From Paludibacteraceae bacterium (GTDB lineage: Bacteria > Bacteroidota > Bacteroidia > Bacteroidales > Paludibacteraceae): a DNA stretch of 64,000 nucleotides. The stretch covers positions 1 through 64,000 of the forward strand of contig JAFTZQ010000005.1 in NCBI GenBank assembly GCA_017464475.1. The letters are read 5' to 3'. Position 1 is the stretch's first letter, and each line of letters begins with the position of its first letter. The position numbers and the translations under genes are program-made. Of the stretch, positions 16,007 to 24,366 are shown in pieces. A model generated the notes under the pieces. The model worked only from the letters and a program-made list of their open reading frames with translations, was not told where the DNA came from and ran no database searches.

Positions 16007-17577
16007 CTTGTAATGTCTGCTTCAATTTTCGAAATGAGTGCCTCACATTGTTTTTCGTCAGGAATTGCGCTTGTGATAGAGGCATAAATATCTCGAATGA
16101 TTTTCTTCTCTGCTCGGTTGAATTTGGAATAGAGGGGGCTATCTGTTCGATAAATCGGCCTCGTGGTGGGAGCATTTGGCTGTTCCGGGACGTTAGACGC
16201 TGTCGTCGTTGAGACCGAAGGCATATGGCTTAATATGTTGCCAAGTGGAGTATCTGGCAGCAAATGTTTCTGGCTCATAGCAGCAAGCGCTCTCTTGGCT
16301 TGCTCTGATTTTTGTCGATATTCTTCATATTGCCTCTCTAAGTTCTCTTTTTCTTTTTTACTCGTATACCCTCCTGATTTTTCCTTCTGTTGGATTTTAG
16401 TGTGTAACTCTTCTGCTTTACTGATTGTTTTCGCGTTAGATCTATATCGTTGTACATTGTAGCACAATTCTTTTAAGTCGAGGAAATCCTGTTTGATTAA
16501 TCGCTCAAACTCTTCACATTCGGGACTCTCGCTAAAATAATCTCTTCGTGAATTAGGTATTAATCCTTTACTTATTGCGTGTATTTCGCCAAAAAAATAG
16601 AACGAGAAACGCTGATCTTCAGTTTTGGTGAAGAATTTCTTGCATATTTCCTCATCACCAATTTGAATGTTTTCTTTTCTGAGTCGGATGCCGCGTGCAA
16701 TATTTTTGGGCTTCATTTGTCCATTGAGTTGGGACAATGAATACCACCCCCAATATATAATATCACCATTTTTATCTTTTTTCAGCAGGAATTCTACACC
16801 AATAATATCATCTACTTTCTTTTTCCCTCCATTGAGATCTTCGTAGATGTAGTTTGTGTATGGTTTGTATATTTGATCTTGGTTAATATAAATATTATAT
16901 GTATCTAGTGAAAGCTCATTATCACGCATGAACTGATGTATTTTGCTACGATAAAGGAACCTAGAATCAATATCTACCGGAGCGACCATAGATAAGTATT
17001 CTCTAACATTGTCTGCATCCAGCAATTCTTTTGAAGTAACTCCTTCTAGAATAACACGGAAGTAGTGTGCATCAGCATTTTCTTGATATTCTCTGGTTTC
17101 TGTAACACGTCGAAGGACATCCACCGCTTCTTCTTTTGTAGAGCGGTCGTTTATTATTCTCTTAAGTAAGTCCGCATCCCAAGTCATAACGCACTTACAA
17201 TCCTCACCATAATATGATGATTCAAAGCGCAGTTTTGAACAATATCCTAAGCCTCCCAAACGACCAATGCCACGGAATCCTTTATCTTCACCTCTCGTCT
17301 TTGTAGAATGAGCAATATTACGGAGAATAGGAATGAATTTGTCTCGTTCTATGCCAGTAGCATTGTCCTCTATGATTATAGAATGTTCATCGGAATTAAT
17401 GAGAATATGAATTTCTTCTTCATTAGAAGACAGCAACCCACTTCTTCTTGCTTTGTCAATTTGGTCTGCCGAATTTTGGATGTACTCGCGAAAAATAAAG
17501 CGGCTATCTTCATACATTCCTAATGTCAAAGACTCTATTACGTCTTTGCCAATCTGAGGAGAATTATCTTGCATCAT
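16003..17577 (-). CDS. GHKL (Hsp90-like) ATPase, third gene of the operon
   Basis: 524 residues. The N-terminal 200 residues have the Bergerat ATP fold: N box E31-YIQNSAD38, G1 box D71-NATG and G2 box G100-FRGIGRLGGLG. The arrangement is closest to HtpG/Hsp90-like ATPases (REYIQNSADQ; IEDNATGI), but the length and C-terminal part differ from HtpG. A middle beta domain includes WGWYSLSQLNGQMK and GIRLRKENIQIGDE, as in Hsp90/MORC-type proteins. A coiled coil (about residues 395-445, KEKENLERQYEEYRQ) and a proline/threonine-rich stretch end the protein. Its start overlaps the HerA-like stop as ATGA. ATP-driven dimer clamping is the inferred activity; its partner proteins are presumably the operon products. 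Confidence 0.9.
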   Translation of the reverse strand: MMQDNSPQIGKDVIESLTLGMYEDSRFIFREYIQNSADQIDKARRSGLLSSNEEEIHILINSDEHSIIIEDNATGIERDKFIPILRNIAHSTKTRGEDKGFRGIGRLGGLGYCSKLRFESSYYGEDCKCVMTWDADLLKRIINDRSTKEEAVDVLRRVTETREYQENADAHYFRVILEGVTSKELLDADNVREYLSMVAPVDIDSRFLYRSKIHQFMRDNELSLDTYNIYINQDQIYKPYTNYIYEDLNGGKKKVDDIIGVEFLLKKDKNGDIIYWGWYSLSQLNGQMKPKNIARGIRLRKENIQIGDEEICKKFFTKTEDQRFSFYFFGEIHAISKGLIPNSRRDYFSESPECEEFERLIKQDFLDLKELCYNVQRYRSNAKTISKAEELHTKIQQKEKSGGYTSKKEKENLERQYEEYRQKSEQAKRALAAMSQKHLLPDTPLGNILSHMPSVSTTTASNVPEQPNAPTTRPIYRTDSPLYSKFNRAEKKIIRDIYASITSAIPDEKQCEALISKIEADITR

Positions 17578-19259
17578 GATTCGTAATATTTATAAATGGG
17601 TTTGGGAAATTTAATATTCAACAGTGAGCGGAATACTGGATTCTGAATAATATATTCACCTTGTTTTTGTCTGGTCAACATCGTCTTGTAAACAGATGGT
17701 ACAAAGCGGAAATCCTCCTTGGTAATCTCAATAGCATTCGTGCGTCCAAAAGCCTGTGTCGCGCAATTGCCTTTTACTCTTTTATGAATATCGCTTACAA
17801 ATTGTTCTGCTCCAAAAAGGACAATACCAAGCGAGCGTCCGCGTTCTGTTATATCCAATAACTGTCGTAGAATTGGTGAAGACTTTGGAACATCGTTTGA
17901 TGCATATTTATTGAGCTCGTCAATGAAAATAATTATTCTATCGGGAATATCTTCATCTGGACGGTTCTGTGTGTCCCCTAATTTAAGATTATATACGGCA
18001 CGCATGACATCACCAAATACAAATCCTTGTGATTCCTCATCCATTTTTGCTACATCGACAACCATTACATCATTTTTCTTTATTTGAGCTATCTCGTCGC
18101 GGAGGCGCACGCTATTTCCGCCAAGTTTCTCCGTGAACATTTGTCTGCACTTTTGGAAACTTTTATTGAATAGACGATAAAATTTGCGCCAACTCATTAC
18201 AGATATTTCTTTGCCTGCTTTTGACGCAGTATCTGTTTGCGTTTGTTGATATAACGCCTGCTTGAACTCTTCCCAACTTTCAACTCCCTTGAAATTACCT
18301 CCGTTGGATATGATGAAATTAATAATGCTTTCTATTGTGTCATTAGGATCATCCACGTTGGCGAACAGCAAATCGAGGCTTTCTTTATCTTCATCGTTCT
18401 CAAAAAGATACTTGTATTGAAATGCCTTACCAGCTTCAATTCGATCTCTTAATACTTGTTCCTTTTCGTACGTATAAGAAATAGCATCTTTAGAATAGGG
18501 ATAATAGTATTTCACTTGTTGGAAGGGTTTCATTTCCATTCCAAGTTTTTCGTATATAGGTTTGATTTCTTCTAATTCATTTACCCTTTCATTCAACTGG
18601 TCTATACGCAGCAAATCAGTTCCCTTAACATTCATCATAATAAAGGCTACGGATTCATCTTTATGCTTGCTGATATTATCTTGGATGGCTTTCATGAGAA
18701 ACATTGCATAACTTGTCTTTGAAGCCAAGCCAGAAATACCACTAATATTCAAGTGGGCACCTTCGGGACCTATTAAGAAATGTGAATTGAAATATACTGG
18801 GAGCACTTGTTTATTCTCACCATCATACATTTCCATGTAGCCCGCTGGTAACGGATTTTTAACATCATTGAGGCCTAATGCTTCCATAATCTCCTCTCTT
18901 GAGGCTAAAAATACCTTGCGTCCTTCTTGAACAGGAATATACACGTTCTTGTCATTGCCAACAACCTTGCATTTAACATAGTTCATGCTTATGCGCTCAG
19001 TATACGCCAATGCCTCAACATCTCCAAAATCACTTGATATGTAGCCGGCTAATGCACTCGGAGAATCAGTCATGTGTGAAATTTCTTCTACAACTCCATA
19101 AGTTTTAGAATTTTCCACATGTTCAACGACGACAACATCAAAAGGCTTTAACTTAAGATCTTTTCGGGTCCAAAATGTAAATTCTTCAATAGTAGACGGT
19201 TGTTTTTCCGTCGCAATGATTTTTCCGATAGTATCCATATTTGCAGATTTAGAAAACAT
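17574..19259 (-). CDS. HerA-like hexameric ATPase, second gene of the operon
   Basis: 561 residues from the first ATG, which overlaps the NurA-like gene by 11 bases; an ATG at 19238 gives a 554-residue form. The N-terminus (IGKIIATEKQPSTIEEFTFW ... TYGVVEEI) is a HAS-barrel. A modified Walker A lies at residues 174-183 (GISGLASKTS, with A-S in place of the usual G before Lys) and a Walker B follows around residue 450 (IIIFIDELNKYA). The C-terminal part (GIVLFGAEQFVSDIHKR, GNCATQAFGRTN) matches the sensor/arginine-finger region of HerA/FtsK-type DNA translocases. It would form a ring that moves DNA, with the adjacent NurA-like protein as nuclease partner, as in archaeal HerA-NurA. The altered Walker A deserves note. 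Confidence 0.88.
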   Translation of the reverse strand: MFSKSANMDTIGKIIATEKQPSTIEEFTFWTRKDLKLKPFDVVVVEHVENSKTYGVVEEISHMTDSPSALAGYISSDFGDVEALAYTERISMNYVKCKVVGNDKNVYIPVQEGRKVFLASREEIMEALGLNDVKNPLPAGYMEMYDGENKQVLPVYFNSHFLIGPEGAHLNISGISGLASKTSYAMFLMKAIQDNISKHKDESVAFIMMNVKGTDLLRIDQLNERVNELEEIKPIYEKLGMEMKPFQQVKYYYPYSKDAISYTYEKEQVLRDRIEAGKAFQYKYLFENDEDKESLDLLFANVDDPNDTIESIINFIISNGGNFKGVESWEEFKQALYQQTQTDTASKAGKEISVMSWRKFYRLFNKSFQKCRQMFTEKLGGNSVRLRDEIAQIKKNDVMVVDVAKMDEESQGFVFGDVMRAVYNLKLGDTQNRPDEDIPDRIIIFIDELNKYASNDVPKSSPILRQLLDITERGRSLGIVLFGAEQFVSDIHKRVKGNCATQAFGRTNAIEITKEDFRFVPSVYKTMLTRQKQGEYIIQNPVFRSLLNIKFPKPIYKYYES

Positions 19260-20421
19260 TCATAAAATAATAATCGCTGGCGAACCGACTTTTACAGTAG
19301 CATTCGGTCATATATACTGGATAGAGATGGTTTGCCCATCGCGCATCAGAACCATAACATACAGGATTACGTTCATTGATGATACTCGCAGAAATAGTAT
19401 CAATTTCATCGGAAGATAATCCATATTCTGCCTCCTGTCCGGTCATTAGCATCTTTTCTACTTTAACAATTCCCGAATAGGGTGTATCAGTATGAGTGAT
19501 GTCATGTAATCGGATGTACCATATTGCAAATGTAACATTTCCCCATTCTTCTCCCGGTTTCCAGAGGAAAGCAGGTGTTCGATGATAAAGAGGAAGACGT
19601 GCAATAGCTCCAGCATTGCTTTGCCCTCTGTTATCCCGCATGAGATTAGGATTAAATTTTTTTGAAACACCAACAACGTGGCGATAATTACTGCGTATCC
19701 GTGCAAGTTCCTTGTAATCACCAGTTTTCATTGGCTTATATTGAATAGAACCGTCTTTTATCAAATAGCTATCTTGTGTAAGTAGATGGCGACTCATCAA
19801 CTCTGCAACAATACGCTTTTCGCAATCTATCATTTCATCCTGTATGCGTGCTATTCCCTTATTTTCTAACGTTTCTTTGCCTTCTAGTTTTGTTTGATAA
19901 TATAGGACTTTCTCTAAATGAATCTTTTCGGCATTGAGTGCTGCATTTTCTTTTATTTTATCAGTTAGGTTACGAAAGAACACATTATGGTCAATTCCTT
20001 CTCCATTTGCTTTAACAGGTAGACAAAGTACAGAATAGGATGTTTCAATGACCTTCTTAAAATCAAGGAAATGCCCACTCTCATCGCTCTCTCTACCGCA
20101 GCATGCAACAGAAATTTGCCCTCCAATTATAGGATAAACTTTATTGTCATATTCAATATCATCTAACTTGTACACTTTGCGAGAACCATCTAAAAAGAAT
20201 TTAAATTTTGACGGCTGATGCAAGCAGTACTTAGCTCGTTGGCTCAAATCTCGTGGTTTTGGATCTTTTATATCCTCTGCATATTCTTTCAGATTGATGT
20301 ATGTATCTTCTTGCGCCTCGTATTCAATACCGGGGATTCCATCATCAGAGAAACTGTGTTTGTATGATTTAAAGCAGTTCCCCTCGGTTTTTTCACTAAT
20401 GAAATCTAAAATTCTTCCCAT
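19249..20421 (-). CDS. NurA-like nuclease, first gene of the operon
   Basis: 390 residues. FLDGSRKVYK at residues 76-85 matches the NurA motif in which the aspartate of DGSxR binds catalytic metal. A C-terminal segment, WANHLYPVYMTECYCKSRF, fits the NurA pattern of an aromatic/proline motif ahead of a final helix. HRTPAFLWKPGEEWGNVTFA may correspond to the central NurA region. Identification rests on these motifs and on the immediate HerA-like neighbour, the usual partner. It would cut DNA ends during translocation. There is no signal peptide. The operon promoter is at 20486 and an 18-base palindrome covers the start of transcription. Confidence 0.7.
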   Translation of the reverse strand: MGRILDFISEKTEGNCFKSYKHSFSDDGIPGIEYEAQEDTYINLKEYAEDIKDPKPRDLSQRAKYCLHQPSKFKFFLDGSRKVYKLDDIEYDNKVYPIIGGQISVACCGRESDESGHFLDFKKVIETSYSVLCLPVKANGEGIDHNVFFRNLTDKIKENAALNAEKIHLEKVLYYQTKLEGKETLENKGIARIQDEMIDCEKRIVAELMSRHLLTQDSYLIKDGSIQYKPMKTGDYKELARIRSNYRHVVGVSKKFNPNLMRDNRGQSNAGAIARLPLYHRTPAFLWKPGEEWGNVTFAIWYIRLHDITHTDTPYSGIVKVEKMLMTGQEAEYGLSSDEIDTISASIINERNPVCYGSDARWANHLYPVYMTECYCKSRFASDYYFMNVF

Positions 20422-20469
20422 AATTAATCATTATTTTTTATGGTTATTTCTTGTCTCGGTTTGCGCCCC

Positions 20470-20487
20470 GCACGCAAAATTGCGTGC
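20470..20487. promoter_or_regulatory. Palindromic operator-like site at the operon transcription start
   Basis: GCACGCAAAATTGCGTGC has perfect 8-base arms around AA. It touches the -7 box and covers the expected start site, so a bound protein would block transcription. Its RNA form would be a 5'-end hairpin. Confidence 0.6.
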
Positions 20488-20518
20488 AAAGGTACAACTT
20501 TTTTCTGAGATATGCAAG
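20486..20518 (-). promoter_or_regulatory. Promoter of the NurA/HerA-type operon
   Basis: The minus strand reads TACCTTTGC (20494-20486); a CTTG in place of TTTG lies at 20518-20515, 20 bases upstream. The leader to the ATG at 20421 is about 60 bases. Confidence 0.75.
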
Positions 20519-20574
20519 GAAAATCATAGATTTTCGTTCTGCACGATTCTTTTTGTGTCTCGGTCATCTCCCGC

Positions 20575-20946
20575 TCATCGGTCGGTGGATATCACAAGAT
20601 GAGACCATGACAATTTTGACACCAGTGGTGACACAATTTGAAAATCGGGAAATAGCTGGGCAAATTGCATCATTCGACGGATGGTTCTCTCTTCAAATCC
20701 CTTCGTTCCGTACTCCTCTTGTAATTGCGTCGCAACCTGCGACACAATTTGTTTTCCATATTCAGCACGCTCGTTCTTCAGCACATCGCGATTGATGCGG
20801 TCACCGATATGCCAATACATCGCTGTCAACTCATAATTGGCTGTAGCTGCTACGTGTGAACGCGCGGAATCGATTATCTTCCGCAAATCACCGAGTAGTT
20901 CCGCGGAAACTAATTCGGAAGGATTGAGTTTTTCTATATCTGCCAT
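20575..20946 (-). pseudogene. Truncated DUF1016 (YhcG-type) protein, N-terminal domain only
   Basis: 123 residues. The sequence from DLRKIIDSARSHVAATANYE through YWHIGDRINRDVLKNERAEY and IRRMMQFAQLFPDF to LSWSHL is the N-terminal domain of DUF1016 proteins. The full-length family members are about 340 residues and end in a PD-(D/E)XK nuclease domain. Here the frame ends right after LSWSHL with VISTDR and a stop, at a block rich in CCGACCGATGA units that also occurs at the ClC gene end (22545-22575). The nuclease half is absent, so this is probably a broken gene, though the N-terminal domain alone could still bind partners. It lies between the five-gene operon and the HTH ORF. Confidence 0.8.
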
Positions 20947-21013
20947 ATATCTTTACCTTTTCTTTCTTATGGTGTTTTTGTGTCCCGCTATCGCTCGGTG
21001 GGGACAGATGATG

Positions 21014-21280
21014 CTATTTTTCGATTATCTCCCAGTGACCTGCGCTGGTGTTACCTTCGCGGATTAGAATACCCTTCTTTTGTAAGTCTGCAAGGTCTCG
21101 TTCTATAGTTCTCTTAACTACCGACAAAACTACCGACATTTGTTGCGCAGAGATGAATGGATTCTTTCTTATCAATTCAAGCATATTCTGTTGTCTTTCA
21201 GTTAGTTTAACTAGTGACAAACTGGTGACAGAACTAGTGACATCACTACCGACAGAACTACCGACATGAGATAACTTCAT
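21014..21280 (-). CDS. Short winged-helix protein
   Basis: 88 residues from the ATG at 21280; a start at 21340 would overlap the Fic gene. The body (LTERQQNMLELIRKNPFISA, then a second helix and KRTIERDLADLQKKGIL, ending AGHWEIIEK) is a winged helix-turn-helix. It closely mirrors the C-terminal domain of the Fic protein just upstream (LTDRQRVIIEILKN ... GHWEIIEK). It may be a duplicated C-terminal fragment of a Fic or AlbA_2-type gene, or a small regulator in its own right. The first 30 residues are low-complexity (VGSSVGSDVTSSVTS) from short repeated DNA. Confidence 0.6.
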   Translation of the reverse strand: MKLSHVGSSVGSDVTSSVTSLSLVKLTERQQNMLELIRKNPFISAQQMSVVLSVVKRTIERDLADLQKKGILIREGNTSAGHWEIIEK

Positions 21281-21300
21281 AAATACGGTTCGTTTAATAG

Positions 21301-22362
21301 TCACTCGTACACCGCCGCAGAAATTCTCGACCTTGGGCATAGGAATTTTTCAATTATCTCCCAATGGCCGGTTTTGTCAGAGCCAACCCATTGAATCAGG
21401 CGTTTTTCTTGTAAAGCAACAACATCCCGTTGGATGGTTTTTCTATTGACTCCCAATCTTTCGGAAAGATATTTCGTGTTTACTGCGACATTTACTGCGA
21501 CATTTTTTAGAATTTCTATTATAACTCGCTGTCTATCAGTTAAATCATCTGCGACATCTTGAAGGACACCTTGAGGGACACCTGTCTCTTGACTTGCTAC
21601 ATAAGCATCTATTTCCGCTTGCAAGTTGATGTTATGCAAACGCATCATAACAGCAGGTAAGATTGACTCGTCTTGCTTGTCACGTGTGTCGTTGAGGGCT
21701 TGGATATATTCGGCTTTCTGCTCTTTGAGCACCTTAACCGGAATAAGCCCGAACTCCCATTGTAGCATGTTCATTACAAGGCGTGACATGCGGCCGTTAC
21801 CATCCGCCCAAGGATGGATGCTTACCAAGCGGTAGTGTGCCACAAACGAAAGACGATAGGCGGCAAGGATATCATTTTTTGGCAACGAGAAACGTTCGTT
21901 ATTGAGCCATCGGCAGAAATCCGCTAAGGCCTGCGGCACTTTCTCGTGCGCCAGATAACTGCGTCCGCCGAAACCTGCCGTCACATTCACTTTACGCAAT
22001 TCTCCTTCTGCGGCAGAGAACGAACCCAACGGCGTGTTATACGTGCTTCCTGTGTTTCTCATTACGATAGCGGACAAGCGACATAGCACATCCACACTAT
22101 AGGCAGTATGACGCTCGGCTAATCGTTGCGCCTCCTCGTACGCAGCCTTGAGATCAAGGTTCATCATCTGCTCTTGGAGTGTGCGGCCGGGTGCCGTGAT
22201 GCCTTCATCGAAGAGCAGTTGGTTCTCTATCTCTGTGACGGTAGAACCCTCTATGGCGGTAGAGTGCGTAATGATGGAATACAAGTAGAATTTCTTGTAG
22301 TCAATCTGTTCCTCAATGCCCAATTGACGGTAGCGTTCTATGGTTTGCAATAAGTCTGCCAT
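21301..22362 (-). CDS. Fic domain protein with C-terminal winged helix
   Basis: 353 residues from the ATG at 22362; the longer frame starts upstream of the promoter. The Fic motif is complete: H183-PWADGNGRMSR, so the enzyme should transfer a nucleotide (usually AMP) to a hydroxyl of a target protein. An N-terminal inhibitory motif S34-TAIEG fits the class II arrangement, in which a glutamate blocks ATP until released. The FAVAHYRLVSIHP-like helix precedes the motif. The C-terminal 70 residues (LTDRQRVIIEILKN ... RKTIQRDVVALQEKRL) form a winged helix, as in bacterial Fic proteins that bind their own operator. A palindrome over the promoter supports autoregulation. The next ORF downstream copies this HTH. 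Confidence 0.93.
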   Translation of the reverse strand: MADLLQTIERYRQLGIEEQIDYKKFYLYSIITHSTAIEGSTVTEIENQLLFDEGITAPGRTLQEQMMNLDLKAAYEEAQRLAERHTAYSVDVLCRLSAIVMRNTGSTYNTPLGSFSAAEGELRKVNVTAGFGGRSYLAHEKVPQALADFCRWLNNERFSLPKNDILAAYRLSFVAHYRLVSIHPWADGNGRMSRLVMNMLQWEFGLIPVKVLKEQKAEYIQALNDTRDKQDESILPAVMMRLHNINLQAEIDAYVASQETGVPQGVLQDVADDLTDRQRVIIEILKNVAVNVAVNTKYLSERLGVNRKTIQRDVVALQEKRLIQWVGSDKTGHWEIIEKFLCPRSRISAAVYE

Positions 22363-22396
22363 ATCTATCCTTTTTGCTCTGTTTTCTATTCGAAAC

Positions 22397-22438
22397 AAAT
22401 TTGCATGCAAATTTACAACTTTTTTCAGACATGTGCAA
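22397..22438 (-). promoter_or_regulatory. Fic promoter overlapped by an 18-bp perfect palindrome
   Basis: The minus strand has TAAATTTGC (22415-22407) and a TTG-containing box at 22438-22435. AAATTTGCATGCAAATTT (22397-22414) is a perfect 18-base palindrome laid over the -7 box and start. The Fic winged helix is the obvious candidate to bind it. Confidence 0.7.
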
Positions 22439-22578
22439 GTTTTATGGCGGAAATTAAATTTGGTAACGTGGTTTTGGGGCGTTTGGGGACAAAAAATCAC
22501 AAAAAATGAGCAACTTTTTCAGTCGCTCATCTCTCGGTTGTGTCTCGGTCATCGGTCGGTCATCGGTCGGTGGAGGAT

Positions 22579-24366
22579 CTACTCCTCGCTGAAGTGAACG
22601 AGGACGTGGCGGTAAGAATTGAAGATCTTGGATTTGGAGACGAAGCCCAGATACCGGCGGTCCTGATCCACTACCGGCAAGTTCCATGCTCCGGTGTCCT
22701 CAAAGACCTCCATCACTTTCTCCATCGGCAGGTCAAACCGCAGAATAGCGGGAGGGGAAGTCATCAACTGACCCACCGTAAAACGCTTGTATAGACGCGG
22801 CTGGAACATGATATTGCGCACTTCGTCCAGCAGCAGGATACCTTTCAGATGCCCTTCCTGATCGATCACAGGGAAGATATTACGCTTGCTCTCGCTGATC
22901 ACTTTGACCAACTCACCCAGCGTCATTTCCGGGAAGATCGTAATGAAATCCGTCTCCAGCACGCTGTCCATCTTCAAGAGAGTCAATACGTTACGGTCTT
23001 TGTTATGGGTCAGCAGCTCGCCCTTTTGCGCCAGACGCATGGCGTACAACGAGTGCGGTTCGAAGAGCATGATCGTCAGATATGAGATTACCGAAACGAT
23101 CATCAGCGGCATAAACAAGTGATACCCGCCTGTCAGTTCGGCAATCAGGAAGATACCGGTCAGCGGTGCGTGCATGACACCCGACATCAGACCTGCCATG
23201 CCCACCAACGCAAAATTGGCTTCCGGCACACTCAGTCCGGTCATGTTCATGATCCGTGCGGTCAGGAATCCGGTAACTGCGCCCATGAAAAGCGAGGGTG
23301 CGAAGATACCTCCGACGCCTCCGGCACCGTTCGTCGCAACACTCGCAACGATCTTGAATAAAATGATAAATCCGAAATAAGTCAGCAGCAACCACGCCCC
23401 GTTACGCGCCGCCCATTCGTTATGCTCCAGCGGACTGTTCTCCAGAGCCGACATGCAGTCGCCATTGATGAGTTGGCGGATGACATCATAACCCTCGCCG
23501 TACAGAGGCGGGAAAATGAAGATCAGCACACTCAGCGTCATGCCTCCGAGCAGCAACTTCACCCACATGTTCTGAATCGAGTGCTTGAACCACTGCTCCA
23601 AGCCGTTCATGCCCCGCGTGAAATAGAGACTCACCAGTCCGCAAACCACACCCAGCACGAGGTACCACGGTATGCGCTCTACCATAAACGCCTCCGTGCT
23701 GTCCAGCGGGAACATCGGTTCCGTTCCGGTCAGTATATACGAGATCGCCGTCGCCGTGACCGAAGAGATTAGCAGCGGCGCTACGGAGGTCATCGTCAGA
23801 TCCATCATCAGCACCTCCAGCGTGAAGACCAAGCCGGCGATAGGTGCTTTGAAGATACCGCCTATGGCACCTGCTGCACCGCAAGCGATCATCAGCATCA
23901 TCGTCTTTTGGTCGAGCCGGAAAGCTTTTGCCAGATTCGAACCGATCGCCGCACCGGTCAGCACGATAGGCGCCTCTGCTCCGACCGATCCGCCGAAGCC
24001 GATCGTCAGACCCGAACCGATGATCGACGACCACATGTTATGCGCTTTGATAATAGATTTACGCTGCGAGATAGCGTATAGAATCTTGGTAATACCGTGC
24101 GAGATATCGTCCCGCACGATGTATTTCACGAAAATAGCAGCCAGCGTGATACCGATGATCGGCGTGATCAGGTACCACCATGTATGCCCGCTGTCGCCGA
24201 TCAGCTGTTCCTCTACCAGCCACTGGATCAGATGGATAAACGATTTCAGAATCGTTGCGGCTGCGGCGGAGAAAGCACCTACAAAGAACGACAGGAGAAG
24301 AACCAGATCCTTCTCGCTGATATGGCGTTCCCGCCACTCGATCATCCTGTCGTAGAAATTACTCAT
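22579..24366 (-). CDS. ClC-type chloride channel/transporter with two CBS domains
   Basis: 595 residues. The first 430 residues form the ClC membrane domain; visible motifs are GSGLTIGFGGSVGAEAP (the first two ion-filter loops), GAAGAIGGIFKAPIAGLVF and GGIFAPSLFMGAV (third loop). The Ser and glutamate-containing loops resemble Bacteroidota ClC proteins more than E. coli ClcA. The C-terminus has two CBS domains (TDFITIFPEMTLGELVKVIS and MTSPPAILRFDLPMEKVMEV) that probably sense nucleotides. It would move chloride across the inner membrane, by channel or H+/Cl- exchange. Its start overlaps the obgE stop by eight bases (ATGAGTAA), so the two are co-translated. Confidence 0.95.
   Translation of the reverse strand: MSNFYDRMIEWRERHISEKDLVLLLSFFVGAFSAAAATILKSFIHLIQWLVEEQLIGDSGHTWWYLITPIIGITLAAIFVKYIVRDDISHGITKILYAISQRKSIIKAHNMWSSIIGSGLTIGFGGSVGAEAPIVLTGAAIGSNLAKAFRLDQKTMMLMIACGAAGAIGGIFKAPIAGLVFTLEVLMMDLTMTSVAPLLISSVTATAISYILTGTEPMFPLDSTEAFMVERIPWYLVLGVVCGLVSLYFTRGMNGLEQWFKHSIQNMWVKLLLGGMTLSVLIFIFPPLYGEGYDVIRQLINGDCMSALENSPLEHNEWAARNGAWLLLTYFGFIILFKIVASVATNGAGGVGGIFAPSLFMGAVTGFLTARIMNMTGLSVPEANFALVGMAGLMSGVMHAPLTGIFLIAELTGGYHLFMPLMIVSVISYLTIMLFEPHSLYAMRLAQKGELLTHNKDRNVLTLLKMDSVLETDFITIFPEMTLGELVKVISESKRNIFPVIDQEGHLKGILLLDEVRNIMFQPRLYKRFTVGQLMTSPPAILRFDLPMEKVMEVFEDTGAWNLPVVDQDRRYLGFVSKSKIFNSYRHVLVHFSEE

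Noticed and set aside
7150-22440. Prophage or integrated conjugative element
   Set aside because: No integrase, capsid, terminase, portal, relaxase or conjugation genes and no flanking tRNA are seen; the region is better called an accessory or defence-type island.
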